Shown here one piece after another: positions 8,378 through 17,310 of a stretch of 37,034 nucleotides of DNA. The notes under the pieces are model-generated. The model searched no databases. It had not been told where the DNA came from and saw only the letters and a program-made list of their open reading frames with translations. The DNA is taken from assembly GCA_014730165.1 (NCBI GenBank), contig WJIS01000034.1, forward strand, positions 1 to 37,034, written 5' to 3'. Source of the stretch: Promethearchaeota archaeon (GTDB lineage: Archaea > Asgardarchaeota > Lokiarchaeia > Sigyniarchaeales > SOKP01). A program made the translations under genes and the position numbers. Each line of letters opens with the position of its first letter. The first letter of the stretch is position 1.

Positions 8378-10105
8378 TTGGTGAAAAAGTTGGCGGAAGA
8401 AAAGAAAAAAATAAACGGTGGAGATGTACTAATAAAAGCTCTTCTCGAAGAAAACGTGAAATATTTATTTGGTATTCCAGGTGGTCAATTCCTCAATATG
8501 TATGATGCTATATATAGATGGGGTGAAGATGCGGGGATTAAAACTATTCTTTTTCGACACGAACAAGCAGCAGCTCACGCAGCGGATGCTTATGCAAGAG
8601 TAACTAATGAACCAGCAGTTTGCTTTGGAACTGTAGGACCGGGAGCATTACATTTAGTTCCAGGTATTGGAACCGCATGGAGTGATAATATTCCCGTAAT
8701 CGCTATTATCCCTCAAATCAATAGTAAATTTGAAGATAGCTATACTCTTCAAGGAAACTTAGACCAAATAACTATGTTTAAACCAATTACAAAATATCAG
8801 AGGACTATTAGAGATTTAGATAAAATTCCTACGGCTGTTCAAAAATGTTTTAGAGAAGCTAAGGGTGGAAGACCTCAACCTATTTTATTAGAAATATACG
8901 AAGATGCTTTCTTGGAAGAAGTTGAAGAAGATGAAATAACTCTACTTCCTCCTACTCAATATCGATTTACTCATATGCCCGCGATTCCCTCAGAAGCGGT
9001 TAAAAACGTTCTTGAGTTACTAATGAAAGCTGAAAAACCAGTTATCATCTCAGGTGGTGGAGTTGCTCGTTCGAATGGATGGGAAGAATTAAGAAAATTT
9101 GCTGAATTGTTGAAAATTCCAGTAATGACCACAACTATGGGAATTGGGACTATTTCCAATGATTCTCCTTGTTTTATTGGGTCAACTATTTCTGTGAGTT
9201 CAGCCTTGAATGCTGCTCAAAATTCCGATGTGATTCTCGCATTGGGCTGTAAATTTTCCTATGGGATGGGGCACGGAGATGAACCTTTTTGGAGCAATTC
9301 ACAAAAATTAATACAAGTAGATATTGATCCCTCAATTATAGGACGAGCAAAACCTGTTGAAATGGGTATTGTCGTGGATTGTAAACAATTCTTAATCCAA
9401 ATTTTAGATGAGGCTAATAAAGTAGCTAGAGTTGAGGAAAGGGAATGGTTAAGATCTCTAACTGCTATGAGACAAAAGAATATTAAAAGCATGATGAGAA
9501 AAGCTTCAAAGGATAAAATCCCGATCATTCCTCAGCGGTTAATAAAGGAAATCTTTGAATTTATGGACGAAGATGCTATCTTCGTAGTTGATGGAGGTGA
9601 TATTGCATGTTATGCGTTGGAACAAATTAATATGCATAAGCCCAGACATCCATTATCAACCGTGCAAGCATTTGGTATGGGACATTTAGGAACTGCCGTC
9701 CCCTACTGCATTGGGGCTAAACTTGCTAAACCTAAAAAACAAGTTATAGCTATTGCTGGGGATGGAAGTTTTATGATAAACGTACAAGACTTAGAAACAG
9801 CAGTTAGATTAGGATTGGATAATATGATTATAATTGTGGCGAATAATAATGCTTGGGGTATGATTAAATCAGGACAGAAATTATTCATGGAAAAACGATA
9901 TATTGATGTAAACCTTCCGGAGTTTGATTATGGAAAATGCGCTGAAGGTTTTGGGTGTTATGGAGAAGCTGTTGATGATCCAAATGAAATTAGAAATGCA
10001 TTAGAACGAGCTAAAAACTCAGGAAAACCAGCTGTTATCGATGTGAAAATTAAATTCGACATTCCAGATGCTACAAAATTGATGGGCTCTATGGGGATCT
10101 TGTAA
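8378..10105 (+). CDS. ThDP-dependent enzyme, acetolactate synthase large-subunit-like family (specificity unknown)
   Basis: YLFGIPGGQFLNMYDAI...RHEQAAAHAADAYARVT...GTVGPGALHLVPGI...GDGSFMINVQDLETAVRLGLDNMIIIVANNNAWG ThDP motif. Confidence 0.88.
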   Translation: MVKKLAEEKKKINGGDVLIKALLEENVKYLFGIPGGQFLNMYDAIYRWGEDAGIKTILFRHEQAAAHAADAYARVTNEPAVCFGTVGPGALHLVPGIGTAWSDNIPVIAIIPQINSKFEDSYTLQGNLDQITMFKPITKYQRTIRDLDKIPTAVQKCFREAKGGRPQPILLEIYEDAFLEEVEEDEITLLPPTQYRFTHMPAIPSEAVKNVLELLMKAEKPVIISGGGVARSNGWEELRKFAELLKIPVMTTTMGIGTISNDSPCFIGSTISVSSALNAAQNSDVILALGCKFSYGMGHGDEPFWSNSQKLIQVDIDPSIIGRAKPVEMGIVVDCKQFLIQILDEANKVARVEEREWLRSLTAMRQKNIKSMMRKASKDKIPIIPQRLIKEIFEFMDEDAIFVVDGGDIACYALEQINMHKPRHPLSTVQAFGMGHLGTAVPYCIGAKLAKPKKQVIAIAGDGSFMINVQDLETAVRLGLDNMIIIVANNNAWGMIKSGQKLFMEKRYIDVNLPEFDYGKCAEGFGCYGEAVDDPNEIRNALERAKNSGKPAVIDVKIKFDIPDATKLMGSMGIL

Positions 10106-10192
10106 ATTTTAGGTTCTAATCAAATTAAAAGCAAATTAAATATTTTTATTTTTAATAAAACCAAAAATACAAAATAAATCTGAGGATAAATA

Positions 10193-11206
10193 ATGAAAGG
10201 TGTTTATTTTAATGGGAAGAAAGATATTCTTGTTAAGACTGACCTCCCGAAGCCAAATATCAAAGATGATGAAGTTTTAGTCAAAGTTAAATATTGTGGC
10301 ATTTGTGGGTCTGATATTGAATCGTATAAAACTGGAGTTTTGGAGACTCCAGGAATAATAATCGGTCATGAATTCTCTGGAGAAATAATAGAACTTGGAG
10401 AAAATGTAAGGGGATGGAAAATTGGAGATCAAGTTACCGTAAATCCTTCACTTCCTTGCGAGGAATGCTATTGGTGCCTGCATAGTAAGGAAAACATGTG
10501 TAAGTGGTTAAGTGCTTTAGGTACCACATATGATGGAGCGATGGCTGAATTTATTAATGTTAAGTCACAACGATTATTTAAAATTCCTGATTCGATTTCA
10601 TATAAAGAAGCAGCACTATTAGAACCTTTCTGTGTGGCTTTATATGCTGTTGAAGATTCCCACTTTAAGATTGGAGATTCTGTTGCCGTTTTAGGTGCGG
10701 GAAGTATTGGTCTTTTTACGATTCAAGTCTTAAAGCTCGCAGGTGCGAGCGAAATATTTGTTATCGAACCGGTTGAATCAAAACGTAAGCTAGCACTAGA
10801 AATGGGCGCAGATAATGCTTTTCTTCCTAAGAAATCCAGTAAGATAAATAGATTAACTAAAAAAATAGGACCAGATCATATTTTTGATTGTGTTGGTAAT
10901 CCAAATACCATAATGAATGCTATGCAATTAGTGAAACGCGGAGGGTTCATCACTATCATCGGCATTTATCCGGAAGCATTTGAAATGAAAGGTTTTATGT
11001 CCTTGGTGTTAAAGAGTGTATCAATGAAGGGGGTATTCGGTTATACACAAGATATATGGCAAAAAGCTATTAAGCTATTAGAGAAAAAGAATCTTAACTT
11101 AAAAAATTTAATAACTAATACTATTTCAATAGAAGAAGTGCCCGAATATTTTGAATTCCTCGCGAATTCTGAACATGAAGATATTAAAGTTTTAGTAGAA
11201 TTTTAA
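10193..11206 (+). CDS. Zinc-dependent MDR dehydrogenase (sorbitol/threonine dehydrogenase-like)
   Basis: CGICGSDIESYKTG, GHEFSGEIIELGENVRGWKIGDQV, structural zinc CEECYWCLHSKENMC, Rossmann VLGAGSIGLFTIQVLKLAGASEIFV. Confidence 0.92.
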   Translation: MKGVYFNGKKDILVKTDLPKPNIKDDEVLVKVKYCGICGSDIESYKTGVLETPGIIIGHEFSGEIIELGENVRGWKIGDQVTVNPSLPCEECYWCLHSKENMCKWLSALGTTYDGAMAEFINVKSQRLFKIPDSISYKEAALLEPFCVALYAVEDSHFKIGDSVAVLGAGSIGLFTIQVLKLAGASEIFVIEPVESKRKLALEMGADNAFLPKKSSKINRLTKKIGPDHIFDCVGNPNTIMNAMQLVKRGGFITIIGIYPEAFEMKGFMSLVLKSVSMKGVFGYTQDIWQKAIKLLEKKNLNLKNLITNTISIEEVPEYFEFLANSEHEDIKVLVEF

Positions 11207-11333
11207 ATCCTTATTTTTTACTTTTTTAGTATTATTATATCTAAAAAATCATAATTAAGTTTTATTTTGATGTAAAATAGACTACTTTAGGATATTCTAT
11301 TACAGATTCAAATTTCACATACTTAAACGTTCA

Positions 11334-12626
11334 ATGTTTGAAAAAAAAATTGCTAAAGCTAAATATACCGAAGATTTTAATGTTTTAATAAAGAATGTAA
11401 TGTTTAATAGTATAGGATTCTTTTTTCTTGAATTTATTATCCCAATATACGCAAAACAAGAATTAGCAGCAACAGGTTTGGAAGTAGGATTTCTCTTTTC
11501 CATTCAAACCATTGGATTCTTAATAAGTTCTTTTCTCGCAGGTTATTTGGTAGATAAATTGGAATCTCGCAAAAAATTAATATTACTTGGTTCTATCGGA
11601 CGAGGAATTGCATATTTTATATTATATTTTGGAATTGCTTTTAGACATTTAATTTTAATGGATATAGGTACGTTTAACATAGGATTTTTCGCCGGTTTTT
11701 TTTGGATTCCATTTGACACGATTATAGCTGAAAAATCGCATAAAGATCACCGCTCTTTTGCTTATGGTAAGAGGGATTCCGCAGTAGGCATAGGATTATT
11801 CTTTGGTTCAATTCTAGGTTTTGGTATCTATTATTTCGGTTTAGAACTATTTCCAGAAAATCTATTTATTATTTATTCCTCGGTAATAATTTATGGCATA
11901 TCAAATTTCTATGCTGGAATACAATTTCATTCTAAAGTAGATGAATCAACCAAATATATTGATTCTGAGAAAAATATTGATAATACTACTCTCTCTCACC
12001 AAAAAGAAAAAGTAAATATAGGAATAATCTCTGGCTTTGTGTTTTTTAATTTTGTAATTTTATTAGCAAGTATTAATGGTACTCTCGCAAAACCATTTCT
12101 TAATATTTATGCTGTTGAAGTTATTGTGAATGATCCTACAATTGCAAGTTATGCTTACATTCCAAGTGGGATTGTGGCTATGTATTTGGCTCCTAAGCTG
12201 GGTAAATTAATTGATAAGATCAAGCCTTATTACTCTGTATCTATCATTAGTATCCTCGGAGCTATCGTAACATTTGGGCTCATTAACACAGATAATTTTT
12301 TTGTGTTTGCTCTATTATTGTCATTGGATACAGCAGTAGTTAATCTAGCTAATCTTCTTGTGCAAAATATATATAGTCGTGTTTCCATAGGTCATCGGGG
12401 TAAGGTAATGAGTTCATATCGATTTTTTATGTCTTCAGGGTCTATTATAGGACCAATATTAGGAGGTATAACGCTAGATTTTTTAGGTTTGCAAGCTCCC
12501 TTTTTGATTTCTATACTCGTGGAATTGAGTCTTATACCAATATATCTTTTTGCAATATATTTAATCAAACCTAGATTAACTGAAAGCTTTAAAGAAAATG
12601 AAAATATTGCAATTAAAAAAATTTAA
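11334..12626 (+). CDS. Major facilitator superfamily transporter
   Basis: About 12 hydrophobic segments; FLAGYLVDKLESRKKLILLGSIGRGIAYFI loop 2-3 pattern; SIGHRGKVMSSYRFFMSSGSIIGPILGG. Confidence 0.88.
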   Translation: MFEKKIAKAKYTEDFNVLIKNVMFNSIGFFFLEFIIPIYAKQELAATGLEVGFLFSIQTIGFLISSFLAGYLVDKLESRKKLILLGSIGRGIAYFILYFGIAFRHLILMDIGTFNIGFFAGFFWIPFDTIIAEKSHKDHRSFAYGKRDSAVGIGLFFGSILGFGIYYFGLELFPENLFIIYSSVIIYGISNFYAGIQFHSKVDESTKYIDSEKNIDNTTLSHQKEKVNIGIISGFVFFNFVILLASINGTLAKPFLNIYAVEVIVNDPTIASYAYIPSGIVAMYLAPKLGKLIDKIKPYYSVSIISILGAIVTFGLINTDNFFVFALLLSLDTAVVNLANLLVQNIYSRVSIGHRGKVMSSYRFFMSSGSIIGPILGGITLDFLGLQAPFLISILVELSLIPIYLFAIYLIKPRLTESFKENENIAIKKI

Positions 12627-12650
12627 AAAAAAATTAAGGTAGAATTGAGT

Positions 12651-13571
12651 TTACTTCTTTTTCTTTTTTTCGTATAGATCATTGAAGTCTGGGATAACTA
12701 TGTTTGGATAATCCTTATTTAAAAGATATTTTTTAACATTTTCAAGATTTCTTTCATAATTGTATTCATAGAATATCATCGGAACTGCAAATAACCCAGG
12801 AATAAGAAACGGTAGAAAAATAAGAATAATCGGTATAAGCATGGCAGGATCCCAGCCTGAATCACCCAAGACATCTACTATGGTAGCACCTATAATATTT
12901 AAATAAGCTAAAATGGTTGAAAATCCGATAAAATATTCCAGGAAATCTCTGAAAATTCTATTAACTCCTTCTATATCTGGATTTTTCCTTTTATTTTTGA
13001 ATTTACGATAAGCGACCACCCCACTATCTTCTAATATCCACAGAGTAAAAAAAATAATCATCACAAAAGGGACTAAAAAATATGTGCTTAAAAATATTGC
13101 TTCAGACCTGAAAAGTGCAGTTTCACTAAAATTAAACCTAAAAAAACTACCTAATCCAGCTTGTATAAGATATACACCTATTGTAAAAGAAAAAAAACTG
13201 ACTTTTAGAGATCTTAATAAGATCTTACCAGCACTAATATCACCTAAGTGTGAATAGATTCCATATTTCGGTTTTTTTCTGAACAAATAGAAGAGCTTAT
13301 GAAATTTAATATAAAACATTGTAGAATATGGGCTTATGGCGATAATTAAGAAGTATACAACTATCGGAAGAATATAAAGTAATATGATATCTGTCCATAG
13401 AGGCCCTGGAAGTAGAACTACAAAATGAGTAACAAACACTTTAGGTATATCTAATCCAAAAAACATTCCAGAAGGTAATCTTGCCATTAGAAAAATTGAT
13501 CCATATAACAAAAGCGTTAGGATTAAACATATGATAATTGGAACAAATTTTTTTTGTAATATCTTCGACAT
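12651..13571 (-). CDS. Multi-pass membrane protein of unknown function
   Basis: 306-aa ORF with about six hydrophobic segments and a Lys-rich C-terminus (NDLYEKKKKK). Confidence 0.75.
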   Translation of the reverse strand: MSKILQKKFVPIIICLILTLLLYGSIFLMARLPSGMFFGLDIPKVFVTHFVVLLPGPLWTDIILLYILPIVVYFLIIAISPYSTMFYIKFHKLFYLFRKKPKYGIYSHLGDISAGKILLRSLKVSFFSFTIGVYLIQAGLGSFFRFNFSETALFRSEAIFLSTYFLVPFVMIIFFTLWILEDSGVVAYRKFKNKRKNPDIEGVNRIFRDFLEYFIGFSTILAYLNIIGATIVDVLGDSGWDPAMLIPIILIFLPFLIPGLFAVPMIFYEYNYERNLENVKKYLLNKDYPNIVIPDFNDLYEKKKKK

Positions 13572-13811
13572 TTTTTTCTAATTTCCAAATTTTTAAAATA
13601 ATAATCTTGATGTTCATATATAACTCTTTTCTATCAATATAACTCGATCTAAAAAAAAATGATATTATGAAAAAAACTCTAATATTCAATTAGATTATCA
13701 GAACTTATTGTTTCAGTAGTATATAAATATTAGAAGTTTCATATGACCCATAAGAATTTTTTTCTGATATTAATTCTTAAAAATAATTATTGTAAAAAGG
13801 TTTGAATATAG

Positions 13812-14384
13812 ATGGTAGATGATGTTATATTTTATACGGTTCTAATAATTTTGATTGCATTTGTTGCTTTCTTTTTAGCATTCATGGTATGGTTAAAGAG
13901 TAAATTCCCCCATCCATTAATGATGAAAGTATTATCTACATTGCATTCAGCATTATTTGGATACGAAAAAGCGTTAGTAGAGCTAATTGGTTCGCGCGGA
14001 TATAAATCTCATGTCTTTCCAGAAATAGTAAATACAATAAAGAATATCAAAGACGAAGATCCAAGGATTTTAGAACTATTTAGTGCTACAACAGCTAAAG
14101 AAGCAATGGAAAAGTGGTTAGAAGTATTAAAAGTAACAGGAATAACACAAAATGGACAAATTAAAGAAATTAATGAGAATGAGTTTGAGATTATTATTCC
14201 AGATTGCTCATTACATGATCCAATACACGAAATCATAGGAGACCAGAAAGGAATTTGTCCTATGGCTTTGATATTAGCTTCTGCTAGTGCAGTTGGACAA
14301 GAAAATGGTAAAGTCCCTGAAATGAATTATAGTGAATTTCATCCAACTGGTACAACTACTAAACTAAAATTTGTAAACGAATAA
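13812..14384 (+). CDS. Membrane-anchored small protein with C-terminal Bet3/V4R-fold-like domain
   Basis: N-terminal TM (VIFYTVLIILIAFVAFFLAFMVWL); C-terminal EFEIIIPDCSLHDPIHEIIGDQKGICPMALILASASAVGQENGKVPEMNYSEFHPTGTTTKLKFVNE follows the layout of Bet3/V4R C-terminal halves. Family call is by eye only. Confidence 0.5.
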   Translation: MVDDVIFYTVLIILIAFVAFFLAFMVWLKSKFPHPLMMKVLSTLHSALFGYEKALVELIGSRGYKSHVFPEIVNTIKNIKDEDPRILELFSATTAKEAMEKWLEVLKVTGITQNGQIKEINENEFEIIIPDCSLHDPIHEIIGDQKGICPMALILASASAVGQENGKVPEMNYSEFHPTGTTTKLKFVNE

Positions 14385-14407
14385 TACAATAAGAGATGTA
14401 GTAAAAA

Positions 14408-15151
14408 ATGATAAAATCTTTCTTGATTATATCAAAAGATGGTGTGCCTCTATTTACTCATACCGAAGAGGATGCTAAAGTAGATAGTTCATTAATTGGT
14501 TGTTTCCTAAGTGCTATCCAAAGTTTCGCTAAAGAAGTTAGCAACAGCTGCATAGATAAGATAGAAATGCAACCAAATACGTTCTATTACGCAAGTAAAG
14601 GCCCAATATTTTCAATTGCTGTCGCTGAACAAACAGACGAAATTGATGGCAGAGTGTATAAGATCATAGCAGAAAGAATCAGTAGGAGTTTTTTAAATAA
14701 ATACCCAGAAGATCAAATAGAACAAAATAAAGGAATCCTCGATTTTTTTAAAGATTTTACAAATGAATATGGAACAATAATTGATGAAATTGACCAATTG
14801 CAAACCCAAGGGAATAAAGATTTTATCTTAGATTATTTCACAAGAGCAGCTAATGATGAGAATATTATTGGGATGATAGTTTTTGACCTTCAAAATGATG
14901 AAATAATCGCAAGTGATATACCTGAGAACATTCCCGTGAGTAGTTTTGAATCATTTAGTTCAATGTTGTTTAATTTTGTAGATCGCCTGGGGAATGAATT
15001 AAAGGCTGGAAAGATTAATGAAATCTTAATGCGAGCAGAAAAGCACTGGATAGGGGGTTTTCGGAAGGGAAACTTAGCTGTTTTCACCATTTTTTCCCAT
15101 GATTTTTTTGGAAATATTATACCTGATTTTATTACATCAACAATTAACTAA
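14408..15151 (+). CDS. Longin-like domain protein, probably two longin/roadblock-like modules
   Basis: MIKSFLIISKDGVPLFTHTEEDAKVDSSLIGCFLSAIQSFAKEVSNSCIDKIEMQPNTFYYASKGPIFSIAVAEQTDEIDGRVYKIIAERISRSFLNKYP has longin topology; second half repeats a similar pattern (IIGMIVFDLQNDEIIASDIPE...FRKGNLAVFTIFSHDFFGNIIPDFI). Starts 23 bp after the preceding gene. Confidence 0.65.
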   Translation: MIKSFLIISKDGVPLFTHTEEDAKVDSSLIGCFLSAIQSFAKEVSNSCIDKIEMQPNTFYYASKGPIFSIAVAEQTDEIDGRVYKIIAERISRSFLNKYPEDQIEQNKGILDFFKDFTNEYGTIIDEIDQLQTQGNKDFILDYFTRAANDENIIGMIVFDLQNDEIIASDIPENIPVSSFESFSSMLFNFVDRLGNELKAGKINEILMRAEKHWIGGFRKGNLAVFTIFSHDFFGNIIPDFITSTIN

Positions 15152-15152
15152 A

Positions 15153-15162
15153 TTTTTTTTTT
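15153..15162 (+). terminator. Poly-T tract, candidate archaeal terminator
   Basis: T10 run immediately downstream of the longin-like gene stop. Confidence 0.4.
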
Positions 15163-15193
15163 GAATTTTTATTTTAACATGTATTAAATTTTA

Positions 15194-15370
15194 TTATATA
15201 TTTATGGGTAAAGCTTGTCCTTCTTTATTGATTTTGTTTTTTTGATCTCCTGAAAATAATTTTAGTTCTTCGTATAACCAAGTCAGTAAACGAAGCTTAG
15301 AATTATAGATTTCAATCTCAGTTTCAAATACTTCCAAATTTGGAATACTTTCTATTGTATTTTCTTTCAT
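15194..15370 (-). CDS. Small 58-aa hypothetical protein, not in ORF track
   Basis: Own reading: MKENTIESIPNLEVFETEIEIYNSKLRLLTWLYEELKLFSGDQKNKINKEGQALPINI*, ATG start, protein-like amphipathic helix; below the 60-aa cutoff of the track. Confidence 0.45.
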   Translation of the reverse strand: MKENTIESIPNLEVFETEIEIYNSKLRLLTWLYEELKLFSGDQKNKINKEGQALPINI

Positions 15371-15424
15371 AAAAAAAAAGATATATTAAAAAGAAATATT
15401 AATACTGATATTATCTAAAAGATA

Positions 15425-15679
15425 CTAGAAATAAGTCGCTGGATTAAGAACTTGGAGATAGATTGAAACAAAAAACATCCCTAATGTAAGTGAGAGTATT
15501 AATCCCAAGATCCCCAGTATTATTCCGGGAATTGCTAAAACTTTACTATCCTCCCTAAAAATTCCGAGGGATCCAATAATCATCGCTATAGGTCCAATAA
15601 AAAGACCTAATCCAAGAAACGAAGTACCTATTGAGAGAATCCCACAACCAAGTGCTACCTTACATTTTTGATTTTCCAT
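15425..15679 (-). CDS. Small two/three-TM Gly-rich membrane protein (DUF4190-like)
   Basis: CKVALGCGILSIGTSFLGLGLFIGPIAMIIGSLGIFREDSKVLAIPGIILGILGLILSLTLGMF. Confidence 0.6.
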   Translation of the reverse strand: MENQKCKVALGCGILSIGTSFLGLGLFIGPIAMIIGSLGIFREDSKVLAIPGIILGILGLILSLTLGMFFVSIYLQVLNPATYF

Positions 15680-15919
15680 ATATTAGTTCAATTCTTTAAT
15701 TATTTTTGGTCACTTCTAAAAGATAACAGAATTTAATCAAAATCAGTATATCTAAAATGATTTTCAGATTTTACACTTTCTGATTAATGTTATATCAATT
15801 AATTCAAATTATCTCGAAATAAACCTAATATACCTATATAATGATAATTTAAAAAACCATATAAAAATCTATGTATATCCTTTAAGAAATATTAAACTTT
15901 CAAAATAATGATTGCATAT

Positions 15920-16153
15920 CTATATCATTTCATCCTCAAAGAATAACTCACTCACTACTAAAAACCTTTTTATTAATTTTTTTTCATTTGAAAAGAAATC
16001 CACTTCGAAGAGTTCTATTATTCCATCATCATCTTCAGGAATCTTTTCTAATATCTCCTCAATTACTTCCTCTGAGGAGAATCTTTCAATTCTTAAATAT
16101 TTTCTTACCTTTCCCTTAAAACTCGCCTTATAAAATTTTTTCGTGCTTTGCAT
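15920..16153 (-). CDS. Small acidic hypothetical protein (77 aa)
   Basis: Intergenic ORF with charged protein-like composition (FSSEEVIEEILEKIPEDDDGIIELFEVDFFSNEKKLIKRFLVVSELFFEDEMI); overlapping plus-strand ORF is low-complexity Ser-rich. Confidence 0.5.
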   Translation of the reverse strand: MQSTKKFYKASFKGKVRKYLRIERFSSEEVIEEILEKIPEDDDGIIELFEVDFFSNEKKLIKRFLVVSELFFEDEMI

Positions 16154-16385
16154 ACTAATTTGTTTATACTTTTCTAAAATTCATAGTTTTGATATATGCT
16201 TATAATAACCTATATTAAATGCAGAAGAAGTTCTTTTTAAATATCATCTAATAAAAAGATTTATAAATAGTGGAAAGAAGGTTTTTTGAATTCCAAAATA
16301 ACCCTTATCATTTCAAAATTTAGCATAAAATTATATGAAATGCATTATTAATGTAATCGAATGGAATAATTGAGTGTATTCTGAT

Positions 16386-17291
16386 ATGACTAACAGTAAG
16401 AAAGTACCTAAACCTAAAGATGGATTAATTTTTATTGATGTACATTGTCACTTACCTTTTCCCAGACCAAGAAATGATAGATTGCCTTCGGACAAGGAGC
16501 AATATGAAACATATTTCAATATAGGAGGTCAATTTCTAATCACAAGTTCCATAGATATAAAAACGCTTTATCTCACTCTCGATTTTTTAGAAAAGTATAG
16601 AAAGAATTTTGGTTTTACATGCGGATGGGCACCTCAAACCGTGACTTATACTCCTAAGAATAAATATCAAGATGTATGGGAAAAATGGAAAGAATACGTT
16701 ACAACTAATCCAAAAGATTTCCTCGCAATAGGGGAGATTGGATTGGATTTCCATCATGCGAAAACCTTAGAAAAACGAGAAAATCAAATTCATGTATTAA
16801 AAAAAATATTTGAATTAACAAAATCACTTCATAAACCATATGTATTACATGTACGAAACGCAGCAAAGAATGATTTTGATTCAAAGCATCCTCAGCATAG
16901 ATTTAATAAGGAGGATGGAGCTACTAAAGAGATCTTACGAATTATTGAGGATTTCGACTTAGATCCTAAAAAAATTATGTTTCATTGTTTTTCAGGACCA
17001 GAAGAGTATGGTAGGACACTCCCTGAAAAGGGGTTTACCTTATCGGTTCCCAGTTCCGCTTATGGATATAATCGTTGGAGAAAAGTTACAAAAAATTCTC
17101 CGTTAGAATCACTGGTAACTGAAACAGATAGTTATTACCAACATCCTTTTAAACGTGGTCCTATCAATGTACCATCAAATGTTCGTTATTCAATTGCAGC
17201 CATAGCCTATAGTCATAAGCTTTCTCAAATTAAAGTTAGTAAACAAACCACCAAGAATGCGATAGAATTTTTTAAACTAATAATAGAATAA
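16386..17291 (+). CDS. TatD-family metal-dependent hydrolase
   Basis: FIDVHCHLPFP, AIGEIGLDFHHAKTLEKRENQIHVLKKIFELTKSLHKPYVLHVRNA, MFHCFSGPEEYG, LVTETDSYY. ORF track uses GTG 16374; ATG 16386 is an alternative start. Confidence 0.85.
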   Translation: MTNSKKVPKPKDGLIFIDVHCHLPFPRPRNDRLPSDKEQYETYFNIGGQFLITSSIDIKTLYLTLDFLEKYRKNFGFTCGWAPQTVTYTPKNKYQDVWEKWKEYVTTNPKDFLAIGEIGLDFHHAKTLEKRENQIHVLKKIFELTKSLHKPYVLHVRNAAKNDFDSKHPQHRFNKEDGATKEILRIIEDFDLDPKKIMFHCFSGPEEYGRTLPEKGFTLSVPSSAYGYNRWRKVTKNSPLESLVTETDSYYQHPFKRGPINVPSNVRYSIAAIAYSHKLSQIKVSKQTTKNAIEFFKLIIE

Positions 17292-17310
17292 AAAGATAAA
17301 TAAATTATAA

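Noticed and set aside
8971-9888. Minus-strand ORFs 8971..9159, 9259..9528, 9703..9888
   Set aside because: Antisense to the ThDP enzyme; no family features.
13441-13689. Minus-strand ORF 13441..13689 (82 aa)
   Set aside because: Different frame overlapping the start of the 306-aa membrane protein; low-complexity, no start context advantage.
15912-16133. Plus-strand Ser-rich ORF 15912..16133
   Set aside because: Low-complexity complement of the acidic 77-aa minus-strand ORF.
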